From Verrucomicrobiota bacterium (GTDB lineage Bacteria; Verrucomicrobiota; Verrucomicrobiia; Opitutales; Opitutaceae), in contig JADKHC010000007.1 in the NCBI GenBank assembly GCA_016721945.1, forward strand, positions 1 to 64,000: a stretch of 64,000 nt of DNA. The letters are read 5' to 3'. Shown one piece after another: positions 35,257-43,708 of this stretch. A program made the position numbers and the translations under genes. Positions within the stretch are counted from its first letter, which is position 1; every line of letters starts with the position of its first letter. A model generated the notes under the pieces. It did no database searches. It saw only the letters and a program-made list of their open reading frames with translations, and was not told the DNA's origin.

Positions 35257-35313
35257 CGCGGTGACTCGAATAGACCTGTGTAACGGTTCGGCGTGTCGGT
35301 GGGCCGGTGCGTC

Positions 35314-37416
35314 TTAAGGGATTTCGATGTGCTTTTTGTAGAATGGCACCTTCGGCGGGACGTAGTTCGGGTCGAGCTTCTGGCGGATGGCGCCTGGGTC
35401 GGGCATGGCGTCGATCTGCTTGAGCGCAGGTGCGTTGTCGGCTGGGGTATTGGTCAGTACCGTTGGGCGAATGAAGACGACGAGTTCGGAGCGCACCTTG
35501 GTGCGGCTGCGTGAGCCGAGTAGATCGCCGATCCAAGGGATAGGTCCAAGGCGCGAGGTGCTGTGGGTATTATTTTCCTTTTGCATGCCGCCCAAGACGA
35601 TGATTTCACCGGATTTGACGGTGTTAAAGGAGTTCATCTCACGTTTGCCGATAATGTATTGGGTGTTGCTATCGACAGTGACCTCGCCTGTCACATCGCT
35701 GATGGTTTGCTTGATGTCCAACTGGACGGAGCCATCGTTACCAATGAGGGGTTTAACGGTTATGGTTGTGCCGATTTCCTGCTGCTGGATGGTTGAGCTT
35801 CTGGCGAAATCATTGCCGTTGCCGGTGGTGGAGCCGCTGGTCGAGCCGCTCACAACCGGTCGTGTTTCGCCGAAGAAGAGTTTTGCCTCTTTGTTGTGGG
35901 TTGTGGTGATCGAGGGGACGGAGAGGATTCGGCTGTTTCCTTTGCGAGGAGTGCTGGTGAGCGAAATGATACCGACGAGCGAGAAGCTGCCGGCGGTGGC
36001 GGCGAAATCGTTATTCAACAAATATGGGCCTCCATGGGCTGCGGTGTCCGGGGTTTGGCCATAGAAATAGGGGGAGCTTGAGTTTCCGCCTACATTTAAG
36101 CCTGGGGCACTGCCTTTGATGCCCATCAATCTGTTACCTGCAACATCCAGCCCCAGCTCGCTGATACCGGTGCTGGCTGAGTCGCTTAGTACGACTTCGG
36201 CGATGACCACCTCGATGCGCACTTGGGCGAGGACGATGTCGATTTTATCGACGAGCTCTGTGATCAGGCGGATGTCGTCTTTGGTGCCGTTGATTACGAC
36301 GGCGTTGCTGCGGTCGTCGGGGATGATGGTGACGAGGCTGCTGAATTGGGTGGACCCGAGTTCGCCGATGGCGGCGGCAATCGCGGGGTTGGCCGATGGA
36401 GGTTGGTTGGGCTGGGCGACGGGTTGTTGTATGCCAGCGCCGGGCTGGGCGGAGCCGGAGCTTTGGGCGGCTTTGGTCTGGCCGGAGACGAGGCTGTTGA
36501 GGAGGGAGGCGACGTCTTTTGCGGCGGCGTGCTTGAGGTAGATAACCTCGTTGCTGGTGTTGGGGTCGGACTTGACGTCGAGTTTCGCGATGAGCTCGTC
36601 GAAGAACACGTGCTGCCGCGGGTCGCAGATGAGGATGACTTGGTTAGTGCGGTCGTCGGCCGAGTAGCTGGTGGCGGAGCCGAGCTGGCTTTGCAGCGGG
36701 CCCTGGAGCATGGCGCGGAGCTTGTTGATCAGGTCGCTGGCCTTGGCGAAGTGGATGTTGTAGAACTTCGGGCTGAGGTTCGACACGAGTGGCTGATCGA
36801 GTTTTTCCACGAGCGCTTCGATGCGCTGGATGGTCGTGATGGAGTCGGTGATGAGCGCGGCGTTACTTTTTTCGAAGATAACCGGGGCGCTGACGTTTTG
36901 GTTAAAGAGGGCGCCGATCTGCGGGAGGAATTCGTTAACGCGCAGAAATTGGAACTGGAACAGCTTGGTTACGATCTGGCCACTGGGTGGCAGGTCGAGC
37001 GAGGAGCCTTCGATGATCTGCGGGCTTTCGATGCGGGCGCTCTGCATGGGCACGACCTTGAGGAAACGTTCGCCCATGCGCACGACGGCTATGCCGTTGA
37101 GGTTGAGAGCGGTTTCGACGGCGCGAATGGCTTCGGACTTCGGCACGGCCTCTTTCATTTTCAGCGAAATGGTGGCGGGCGGGAGGGCTTGGGGGCGCAG
37201 GACGGTGCGGTTGGTCCACGTCTCCATCATTTCGAGCACGAGCTCGAGCGGCACATCGGGCCATTTCAGCGGGCCGACCATTTCTTCGGGTGCGGCAGGG
37301 GGAGCGGGCGGGGTGGCTTGGGCTGCTGGTTCTTCGACCGGAGTCTGGGCAGCGACAGATAGGCAGCTACTGGCTACAACCGCCAGCAACCACACTCGGA
37401 AAATGCGAGGGGTCAT
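35314..37416 (-). CDS. gspD: Type II secretion secretin GspD
   Basis: 700 residues with signal peptide (VWLLAVVASSCLSVAAQ). After a Pro/Ala-rich linker come N0 (about 50-125), N1-N3 domains with the repeated pattern VFEKSNAALITDSITTIQRI / IPDDRSNAVVINGTKDDI, and the secretin barrel (about 450-660), ending PWIGDLLGSRSRTKVRSELV. It forms the outer-membrane gate. No lipobox and no pilotin gene are seen. A Gln/Pro/Ala linker at about 310-345 separates N2 and N3. Confidence 0.94.
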   Translation of the reverse strand: MTPRIFRVWLLAVVASSCLSVAAQTPVEEPAAQATPPAPPAAPEEMVGPLKWPDVPLELVLEMMETWTNRTVLRPQALPPATISLKMKEAVPKSEAIRAVETALNLNGIAVVRMGERFLKVVPMQSARIESPQIIEGSSLDLPPSGQIVTKLFQFQFLRVNEFLPQIGALFNQNVSAPVIFEKSNAALITDSITTIQRIEALVEKLDQPLVSNLSPKFYNIHFAKASDLINKLRAMLQGPLQSQLGSATSYSADDRTNQVILICDPRQHVFFDELIAKLDVKSDPNTSNEVIYLKHAAAKDVASLLNSLVSGQTKAAQSSGSAQPGAGIQQPVAQPNQPPSANPAIAAAIGELGSTQFSSLVTIIPDDRSNAVVINGTKDDIRLITELVDKIDIVLAQVRIEVVIAEVVLSDSASTGISELGLDVAGNRLMGIKGSAPGLNVGGNSSSPYFYGQTPDTAAHGGPYLLNNDFAATAGSFSLVGIISLTSTPRKGNSRILSVPSITTTHNKEAKLFFGETRPVVSGSTSGSTTGNGNDFARSSTIQQQEIGTTITVKPLIGNDGSVQLDIKQTISDVTGEVTVDSNTQYIIGKREMNSFNTVKSGEIIVLGGMQKENNTHSTSRLGPIPWIGDLLGSRSRTKVRSELVVFIRPTVLTNTPADNAPALKQIDAMPDPGAIRQKLDPNYVPPKVPFYKKHIEIP

Positions 37417-37581
37417 GTTATGGGCAAAAGTGATGCTAAAAATGCGCTGAATTTCACCCGATCAGATGGGAAACCCAGCGGCTTGTAAACCGTGATGTGG
37501 GCTTAGACGCCTGACGAAGGAGTAAGTTGCGCAATTTTGACACTTGCGAGGCCGTCGGAGTCCGCCAAATCTGCGCGAATC

Positions 37582-38688
37582 ATGCCCAACCGTTTCGGAA
37601 AACTCTTCTCGATCTCCACGTGGGGCGAAAGCCATGGTGGCGGGGTGGGCGTGGTCGTCGATGGCTGTCCGCCGAAGCTGCCGCTCACGACCGAAGAAAT
37701 CCAGGTCGAGCTCGACCGGCGCCGTCCGGGTCAAAGCGACATCGTCACGCCGCGCAAAGAAGAAGACCGCGTCGAAATCCTCTCGGGCGTTTTTGAAGGC
37801 CGCACGACCGGCACGCCGATCGGTATGCTCGTGCGCAACAACGACCAGCGGCCCGGCGCTTACGACGAGATGCGTGACAAGCTCCGTCCGTCGCACGCCG
37901 ATTTTACCTATCAGGCCAAGTTCGGTTTTCGCGATCACCGTGGCGGTGGCCGCAGTTCTGCGCGTGAAACCATCGGTCGCGTGGCGGCCGGTGCGGTTGC
38001 GAAAAAAATTCTCGCGCTGGCCGATCCGGCGAAGCCGGTTGAGATCCGTGCGTTCGTGAGCCGCGTGCACGATATCGAGATGCCTGTGACTGCGCTGGCG
38101 AAATTTCCCACGCTGGCCGAAGTCGAGGCGACGGCGGTGCGTTGTCCGGATGCAGCGACGGCGGCGAAAATGATCGAGCGCATCAAGGCCGTGCGTGCCG
38201 ATGGCGACTCGGTCGGTGGCATCATCGAGTGTCGCGTGCGTGGATTGCCCGCAGGCTTGGGCGAACCGGTGTTTGACCGGCTCGAAGCCGATCTCGCGAA
38301 GGCGATGCTCTCACTGCCGGCGACGAAAGGTTTTGAAATTGGCAGCGGTTTCGGCGGCTCGCTGCTGAAAGGCTCGGAGCACAACGATCTCTTCGTCGTG
38401 CGCGACGGCCAAACTCGCGCTGCGACGAATCGCGCTGGCGGCGTGCTCGGTGGCATCAGCACAGGCGAAGAACTCGTCTTCCGCGTGGCCTTCAAACCAA
38501 CCGCAACCATTCTCCAGTCGCAAAAAACGGTCGACGTCCACGGTCACGAAACCGAGCTCATGGGCAAAGGTCGTCATGACCCATGCGTGCTGCCGCGCGC
38601 GGTGCCGATCGTCGAAGCGATGGCGGCACTCGTCATCGTCGATCACTGGATGCGGCAAAATGCGCAATGCGCCACATTCAAGTTTTAA
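37582..38688 (+). CDS. aroC: Chorismate synthase
   Basis: Last step of the shikimate pathway: 5-enolpyruvylshikimate 3-phosphate to chorismate, with reduced FMN. 368 residues from the ATG at 37582 giving MPNRFGKLFSISTWGESHGG, the standard N-terminus. Other signatures: RRPGQSDIVTPRKEEDRVEI, GRSSARETIGRVAAGAVAKK, and FGGSLLKGSEHNDLF. The frame is open further upstream, but nothing there resembles the family. Divergent from gspD. Confidence 0.96.
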   Translation: MPNRFGKLFSISTWGESHGGGVGVVVDGCPPKLPLTTEEIQVELDRRRPGQSDIVTPRKEEDRVEILSGVFEGRTTGTPIGMLVRNNDQRPGAYDEMRDKLRPSHADFTYQAKFGFRDHRGGGRSSARETIGRVAAGAVAKKILALADPAKPVEIRAFVSRVHDIEMPVTALAKFPTLAEVEATAVRCPDAATAAKMIERIKAVRADGDSVGGIIECRVRGLPAGLGEPVFDRLEADLAKAMLSLPATKGFEIGSGFGGSLLKGSEHNDLFVVRDGQTRAATNRAGGVLGGISTGEELVFRVAFKPTATILQSQKTVDVHGHETELMGKGRHDPCVLPRAVPIVEAMAALVIVDHWMRQNAQCATFKF

Positions 38689-38765
38689 GCGGAACGAACC
38701 GAATGGTTGAAATGTCCACGAGGCATTCGCCCTTGCTCTGATTTCTCAGTCTATTTTGTTGCACC

Positions 38766-39569
38766 ATGCCCACTGAAAAACCCCTCGTTTATTTGATCCT
38801 CGGCGCTGCTGGTTCGGGCCGACGCGAAGTGCTGGCCGACTTGATCGACGGCGGTCTCGCCGAAGGCGACAAGGCCGTGGTGCTTCTCGCGACCAGTGAA
38901 ATCGCCAACGAGGTCGACGCCAAACTCGGCGCGCTCAAGCGCTGGACCTGGACCGACGGCATGATCTCCGCGCCCGACGACGCGCTCGCGGGTGACGTGA
39001 CGCATGTTTTTGTTGTGACCGAAGGCCGCAGTAATCCGGTGGACCAGATCGAGGCATTCAAGCCTTGGATCGATGCGAATGGCGGCGAACTCGGCCGCGT
39101 GCTCACCGTTGTCAACTGCAAGTTGGCTGAGCAGCACAAGGCGCTCGTCGCCTGGTATGAAGCGTGTATCCATTTCTCCGATATCGTGCTGCTGGCGCAC
39201 CGCGATGGCGTGGCCAACAAGTGGCTCTCGGATTTCCAAAACCGCTTCAAGGACCAATTCTTTCCCTGCGTTTTTGAGTTCGTGAAAGGCGGTCGCGTTA
39301 AAAACCCTGCGCTCATTCTTGATCCGCAACCACGCCGCATGTCACATTATTTCGACGAGCCGGAATGGCTGGTCGACGGCGTCGATGCCGAGGAAAACAT
39401 TGAGATGGGCGAAGGCGATGGCGACGAACCCGGCGAAGTCGAAGAGGAAGAAGTCGAAGTCACGCAAGCCGAAGACCCGTACATGGAACGTCTCTCGGGC
39501 GGCCACCGCGTAAAAGTCCTGCCCGACATCGCAAAATACCTCGACGGAGCGACCGAGAAACACGCCTGA
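38766..39569 (+). CDS. CobW/P47K-like P-loop protein
   Basis: 267 residues with a Walker A-like GAAGSGRREV at residues 13-22 and a CobW-type N-domain fold (VVLLATSEIANEVDAKLG, VNCKLAEQHK). The GTPase switch motifs are not textbook: the loop is SGRR rather than SGKT and no CxCC metal motif is visible. A strongly acidic stretch EGDGDEPGEVEEEEVEV lies near the C-terminus and could bind metal or protein. It may be a degenerate metallochaperone-type nucleotide-binding protein; function is unknown. Single-gene unit. Confidence 0.55.
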   Translation: MPTEKPLVYLILGAAGSGRREVLADLIDGGLAEGDKAVVLLATSEIANEVDAKLGALKRWTWTDGMISAPDDALAGDVTHVFVVTEGRSNPVDQIEAFKPWIDANGGELGRVLTVVNCKLAEQHKALVAWYEACIHFSDIVLLAHRDGVANKWLSDFQNRFKDQFFPCVFEFVKGGRVKNPALILDPQPRRMSHYFDEPEWLVDGVDAEENIEMGEGDGDEPGEVEEEEVEVTQAEDPYMERLSGGHRVKVLPDIAKYLDGATEKHA

Positions 39570-39633
39570 ACGTGTGGAAGGTCCGTAAGGATGCAGTTGA
39601 AGCATAGTCTCCAGCGAGGAACGATGTGCAGAA

Positions 39634-39710
39634 GGTGGAGCCCGATGTCCCCATCGGGCTTGATCGAAGCTGCTCCCAAACCAGCCCGTTAGAGACAACG
39701 GGCTCCACCC
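39634..39710. repeat. Paired GGTGGAGCCCG hairpin repeats, head to head
   Basis: Copy A: GGTGGAGCCCGAT, loop, ATCGGGCT (39634-39660). Copy B, inverted: AGCCCGTT, loop, AACGGGCTCCACC (39683-39709). Each makes an 8-bp stem and the outer ends also pair. A third single copy is at 61774-61804. Lies between convergent genes. Confidence 0.8.
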
Positions 39711-39760
39711 TCAACTACATCGTTACGCCTAAGACTAATGGTGTTCGCCGCGCAGAGTCG

Positions 39761-40138
39761 TTAGGCCAGCGCTCGTTCGGCTTCGGCTTGGGTGGCGCAG
39801 GTCACGATGTGGACTTTCGGCGGGTAGTGAAAAAAGGAGAGGATGTTGAAACCGACGTCCTTGGAGTGTTTGGGGATCAGGCGAACGACGGTGCCCACGC
39901 CTTTTTCGCGACACAGATCCATCAGTCTTTCGACATCGGGGATGCAGGCCGTATCCATGGATTGGATGCCGCCGAGGTCAGTGAAACTTTTGAAGCCGAG
40001 ATGAAGCGCGGGTAGTTGGAGGGCGACTTCGTCCACGCAAGCTTTCATGCACTTGGCGTCGATAGCGCCGCTCAAGCGAACCCGTAGTTGGTTGGCGGTG
40101 GTGTTGACCGAGACTTCGAAGTTGGGTGTGCGAGCCAT
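39761..40138 (-). CDS. STAS-domain protein
   Basis: 125 residues from the ATG at 40138. It follows the STAS fold (anti-sigma-factor-antagonist type): NQLRVRLSGAIDAKCMKACV, the FTDLGGIQSMDTACIPDVER region, and GVGTVVRLIPKHSKD. The position that carries the phosphorylated Ser in SpoIIAA-like antagonists is SMD. No cognate kinase is adjacent. It may act in a regulatory partner-switch or as a stand-alone nucleotide-sensing domain. A longer open frame upstream is not STAS-like. Confidence 0.65.
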   Translation of the reverse strand: MARTPNFEVSVNTTANQLRVRLSGAIDAKCMKACVDEVALQLPALHLGFKSFTDLGGIQSMDTACIPDVERLMDLCREKGVGTVVRLIPKHSKDVGFNILSFFHYPPKVHIVTCATQAEAERALA

Positions 40139-40269
40139 GCCTAGGATAGGTCGTTTCTGGTTAAATGAACGGCCTGTAAACCTAGAATCTGCGGCAAGTG
40201 ATCCCGCGTTGCAAACCACCAATAACGCGCTCGTTTTTGGTGCTGTTCTGAGGAGCGTGAGCGCGGGGC

Positions 40270-41088
40270 TTACTTCAACAGATCGGCGAGCGGCTGTTTG
40301 ATCGCTTCGGCCCAGATTTCATAGCCTTTGGTGTTGGGGTGCAGGAAATCGGGCGCGATTTCCTTTAGCATCGTCCCGTCTGGTTCGAGAAATTTGGCTC
40401 CGATATTCAGAAAGAAAATATGCGTTCCGTCGTGCAGTTTGGCGATGGCCTGGTTGATCTCGTGGATTTGCCGGCGCGCCGGGTCGGTGGGTTTTTCTGC
40501 ACGCGGGAAAATCGCAAACAGGAGAATCTTTGTCTCTGGGAGCTGGGTGCGCAGGCTGTGCACAATCGCCGTGATACCTGAAATAGTTTCTGGGGTGGAG
40601 TTGCGCGGCGTGCGTCGATCGCGTTCGAAACCGGTGTTGTTGGTGCCGATCATGAGTACGACTACCCGCGGTTTGATGCCGGTGAGTTCGCCGTTCTCTA
40701 TCCGCCAGAGCACATGCTGAGTGCGGTCGCCGCTGATGCCAAAATTCGCAGCATACAGAGGCGCGAAGTTCTTTTCCCAGATGGCGAGTCCGAAGTTGGG
40801 TTTACGCCAGTTGTCGGTGATGGAATCGCCGAGGAAGAGCACATCGATACTGCCTTTTTTTGCGATTTCGACGAATCCTTCGTGGCGCTTAATCCAGTTG
40901 CTGTCGCGAGGGAGTGGTTCGGTTGCTGACGACGAGGTGTCGGCGAGGGCGACGCGATCCGCTTTGGGGTGGGCTTGGTGCGAAGAATACTCCGTTTCGA
41001 GGCCAGCCTTTTCGTCTTCGGGCGTCGGCTTTTGGCTCCACACTATGGCCGGAACGAGGAGCAGAAACAGGGCGATGATCTTTTTCAT
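40270..41088 (-). CDS. Secreted SGNH/GDSL-type hydrolase
   Basis: 272 residues with signal peptide (KKIIALFLLLVPAIVWSQ). SGNH blocks are intact: FLGDSITDNW (nucleophile Ser), ANFGISGDRTQ (oxyanion Gly), VLMIGTNNTG (Asn) and DFLHPNTKGY with the Asp-x-x-His pair. This subgroup resembles acetylhydrolases and carbohydrate esterases of the GDSL type, so de-acetylation of polysaccharide is plausible. Start chosen at ATG 41088 rather than GTG 41094. Confidence 0.88.
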   Translation of the reverse strand: MKKIIALFLLLVPAIVWSQKPTPEDEKAGLETEYSSHQAHPKADRVALADTSSSATEPLPRDSNWIKRHEGFVEIAKKGSIDVLFLGDSITDNWRKPNFGLAIWEKNFAPLYAANFGISGDRTQHVLWRIENGELTGIKPRVVVLMIGTNNTGFERDRRTPRNSTPETISGITAIVHSLRTQLPETKILLFAIFPRAEKPTDPARRQIHEINQAIAKLHDGTHIFFLNIGAKFLEPDGTMLKEIAPDFLHPNTKGYEIWAEAIKQPLADLLK

Positions 41089-41506
41089 GGTCACGAGCGA
41101 TTAGTTAAGGAAGGCAGGAAGGTTTTAAGCGAGGAAATCAGAGTTTTTACTCTGATCTCGCTGGGTCGAATGCCCAGGAGTTTGCTCCGGCTTGAATGTG
41201 TATGGGGGCTGATGCGGTGGTTTGGGGAGCGTACGCGTCCCGCGTGCCACACCCGGCGTCCCGCCGGGTGCTGTTCGGAAGGTTCGGGCGAGACGCCCGA
41301 ACCAACACGCGAGACGCGTGTGCTCCCCAGATCTTTACTTCAATCGGTATGTTCGGTTTTTGGAGGCGAACATGCCTAGGCGACGAACCTGCGTCTCGGC
41401 ACACTTGGCGCTCACGATCCACCAGAGCGCGGTGCGGCGATTGTAGGGGGCCTGCAGCGACAAAAACGCCCAGGCCTGTTTGCGGGCGAAGAAAAGTGAA
41501 CGACGT
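41089..41506. other. Gene-free gap upstream of the SGNH hydrolase
   Basis: 418 nt. No gene seen. The middle (41224-41328) is a nested palindromic element listed separately; the remainder holds the promoter side of the hydrolase gene but no motif I can name. Confidence 0.5.
41224..41328. repeat. Three-hairpin nested palindromic element
   Basis: Outer arms 41224-41246 and 41306-41328 pair at 20 of 23 positions (GGGGAGC...GCTCCCC). Inside are two further stems, CACCCGGCG/CGCCGGGTG and GGTTCGGGCG/CGCCCGAACC (41281-41303). The DNA could fold as a three-way or four-way junction. Confidence 0.78.
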
Positions 41507-42823
41507 TCATACGGTGTGGAGGTTAACGTTGACGGCGGCGCGTTCGAAACTCTCCACGGTGAGCAGCGGGCAAGGGCGGAGGCTGGCCAGCGGGGCGAAC
41601 CAGCAGTCAGGGATAATCTCCAGTCGTGTGTTCAGGTGGGTGGCGATGGAATTGTAGTAGTCGCGGGCAAGGGCGATACGCGTTTCGGTGTCGGAGAGTT
41701 CACGTTGCAGATTTAGAAACGCGTCGCTCGATTTCAGCTCGGGGTAGCGTTCGGCGATCGCGACGATCAATGGGCGGGCGCTGTCGATGTCAGGTCCAGG
41801 TTGGCCGGGTGCGGTGGCGACGGCTTGCGTGCGTAGAGCGGCGACCTCGGTTTGTACGACGCGCTCGTGATCTCGCAGGCCTTTGACGACTTCGACGAGG
41901 CGCGGGATGAGCTCTGCGCGGCGTTTGAGTTGTACGTCGATTAACGACCAGCCTTGTGCGGTGCGGTTGCGCAGATGCACGAGGCTGTTGAAGGCCATCC
42001 AGAGCCAGCCCGTGAGCCATGCGATCAGCAGTACTGCGGCGAGGCTGACGGGTAAAATTGGAGTTATCGGTTGGTGTGTGTTATTGAGTTGAATGAGCGA
42101 CGCGACGGGCAGGCCGACTAGCATGGCCAATCCCGAGAACCAAAATTTCTTGCGGTAGCTGCGCTGCACGCGCGCCTCTCCATTGCACGAAATAAGGTAC
42201 AGCTCCTGGGCGCTGTCGGCGGCGATTTCGGGTGCGACTACGTCGGGGCGTTCGCGCGCGTAGCCGGTAACAAACAGTTCGGCTTTAAGGGGGATTGCTT
42301 GTTCCTGAAAACGGCGGCGCCCGGTCGAGTCTGCAATTCCAGAGTGGCTGCATTTCTGGAAGTAGAGGGCGTCACCGCGTGTCACGGTTTCGGAAAACAC
42401 GGTCGGCGCTTCGATTTCGGCGCCGTCGGGCTGCACCAGCACGGCACCGGTGTCGTCCTCGACGTAGAAGGCAGGGGCTTCGCCTCCGCTGCCGACTTCG
42501 GTCCAGCCACTTTTGAGGACTTGGCGTGTTTTGGTTTTTCCATCTTTATCGGTGTAAGTTTCCGTTACCAGGCGCTCCCATTCTTCGTGGATCGTGTAGC
42601 TGAACCAGACGCAATCGACCTCAGCGAGAAAACTGCGGCGTGGTGGTTCGAGCTTGGCGGTTCCAGCGAGTTCGACCTGGCCGATGAAAACACCTTTTGC
42701 TTTCGAGGTGGGCGTGTCGGCAAGAAAACGCAGGCGTCGGCCCGCATACAGCATGAGCCAGAAAAGATACAAGGTGAGCACTCCGGCGATGATCCAGGCG
42801 GGCCACACGATCTCAGTTTGCAT
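41507..42823 (-). CDS. GIDE-domain and LemA-domain fusion membrane protein
   Basis: 438 residues from the ATG at 42823. One TM helix at about 8-28, then a domain of about 200 residues resembling the GIDE (E3-ligase-like, no RING) module: CVWFSYTIHEEWERLV followed by FYVEDDTGAVLVQPDGAEIE. Two more TM helices lie at about 225-285. The C-terminal section is LemA-like: FNSLVHLRNRTAQGWSLIDV and LKRRAELIPRLVEVVKG, with the Asn-rich coiled helices. LemA proteins are membrane helical proteins of unclear role. There is no RING domain, so it is not a ubiquitin ligase. Confidence 0.75.
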   Translation of the reverse strand: MQTEIVWPAWIIAGVLTLYLFWLMLYAGRRLRFLADTPTSKAKGVFIGQVELAGTAKLEPPRRSFLAEVDCVWFSYTIHEEWERLVTETYTDKDGKTKTRQVLKSGWTEVGSGGEAPAFYVEDDTGAVLVQPDGAEIEAPTVFSETVTRGDALYFQKCSHSGIADSTGRRRFQEQAIPLKAELFVTGYARERPDVVAPEIAADSAQELYLISCNGEARVQRSYRKKFWFSGLAMLVGLPVASLIQLNNTHQPITPILPVSLAAVLLIAWLTGWLWMAFNSLVHLRNRTAQGWSLIDVQLKRRAELIPRLVEVVKGLRDHERVVQTEVAALRTQAVATAPGQPGPDIDSARPLIVAIAERYPELKSSDAFLNLQRELSDTETRIALARDYYNSIATHLNTRLEIIPDCWFAPLASLRPCPLLTVESFERAAVNVNLHTV

Positions 42824-42942
42824 CGGAGCAGCGTGGTGAACGTGATGTTTTGCGGCAAGCCTTCGCCATGACTTCGAACGCGTGGGATTAACAATTCTGC
42901 CACCTTGTCTTTCGACGCTCGTTTGGCTCACGCTTGGGAACG

Positions 42943-43698
42943 ATGGCTTCGCAAAAACATAACCACCCAGTGCCCAAGATTCCTGATTGGGCGCCGTCGC
43001 GCATTCTTTTCGAAGACGAGTGGTTGATCGTGGTGGATAAACCCGCCGGGCTGCCCACGCAGCCGACGCTCGATGCGACGCGGCCGAGTGCGTTTTCCGT
43101 GTTAAAGGATTTTCTGCAAAAACGCGAAGGGCGTGAGCAATATCTTGGCCTTCATCACCGGCTGGACCGCGATACTTCGGGCGTGTTGCTCTTCACGAAA
43201 AATCAGAAAGCCAATGCTGGTGTTGGTGCTTTGTTCTCTGAAAAAAAAGCGCATAAAACCTATCAGGCGTTGGCGGTGCTAGGCGCGGGATGCGCGGAAA
43301 CGTGGGAGGTCAAAAACTATACGGGCATTGTCGGTCGCGTGGGCAAGGCTAGCAAATTTGGCGCGGTGCGCAGCGGCGGCGATCCGGCGCAGACAGTGTT
43401 CCGCGAGATCGAGCGTCTTCCCGGTGTGCTGTTGGTTGAGGCAAAACCGTTGACCGGTCGCACGCATCAGATCCGGGTTCATCTCACTGAAGGCGGGCAC
43501 CCGATCCTGGGTGACGAATTTTATGGCGGGCCAATGTCCGTCCGGCTTGCCTCTGGCGCGCGGTTGATGTTTCCGCGCGTGATGCTGCATGCGGCCGGGC
43601 TGGAATTTTGCCACCCGATAACGCAGATGCAGCAGACGATCACCTGTCCGTTGCCGGAGGATTTCGCGGCCTGCTTGCAGCAATTGCGGGCGAAATAA
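42943..43698 (+). CDS. RluA-family pseudouridine synthase
   Basis: 251 residues from ATG 42943. Catalytic motif HHRLDRDTSGVLLF carries the essential Asp. KPAGLPTQ at about residue 38 and LTGRTHQIRVHLTEGGHPI are the family landmarks. It isomerises uridine in rRNA or tRNA. No S4 domain is present, so it is nearer to the RluA/TruC-type subgroup; the exact target site cannot be told. Divergent from the GIDE-LemA gene and convergent with the amidotransferase gene, 10 bp away. Confidence 0.88.
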   Translation: MASQKHNHPVPKIPDWAPSRILFEDEWLIVVDKPAGLPTQPTLDATRPSAFSVLKDFLQKREGREQYLGLHHRLDRDTSGVLLFTKNQKANAGVGALFSEKKAHKTYQALAVLGAGCAETWEVKNYTGIVGRVGKASKFGAVRSGGDPAQTVFREIERLPGVLLVEAKPLTGRTHQIRVHLTEGGHPILGDEFYGGPMSVRLASGARLMFPRVMLHAAGLEFCHPITQMQQTITCPLPEDFAACLQQLRAK

Positions 43699-43708
43699 GG
43701 TAGCGCTG

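Noticed and set aside
36223..37362. 379-residue antisense frame opposite gspD
   Set aside because: Shadow of the secretin gene, rich in Gly/Glu/Val without domains.
41507..42823. Eukaryotic-type ubiquitin ligase
   Set aside because: The GIDE-like module is present but there is no RING domain, so ligase activity is not supported.
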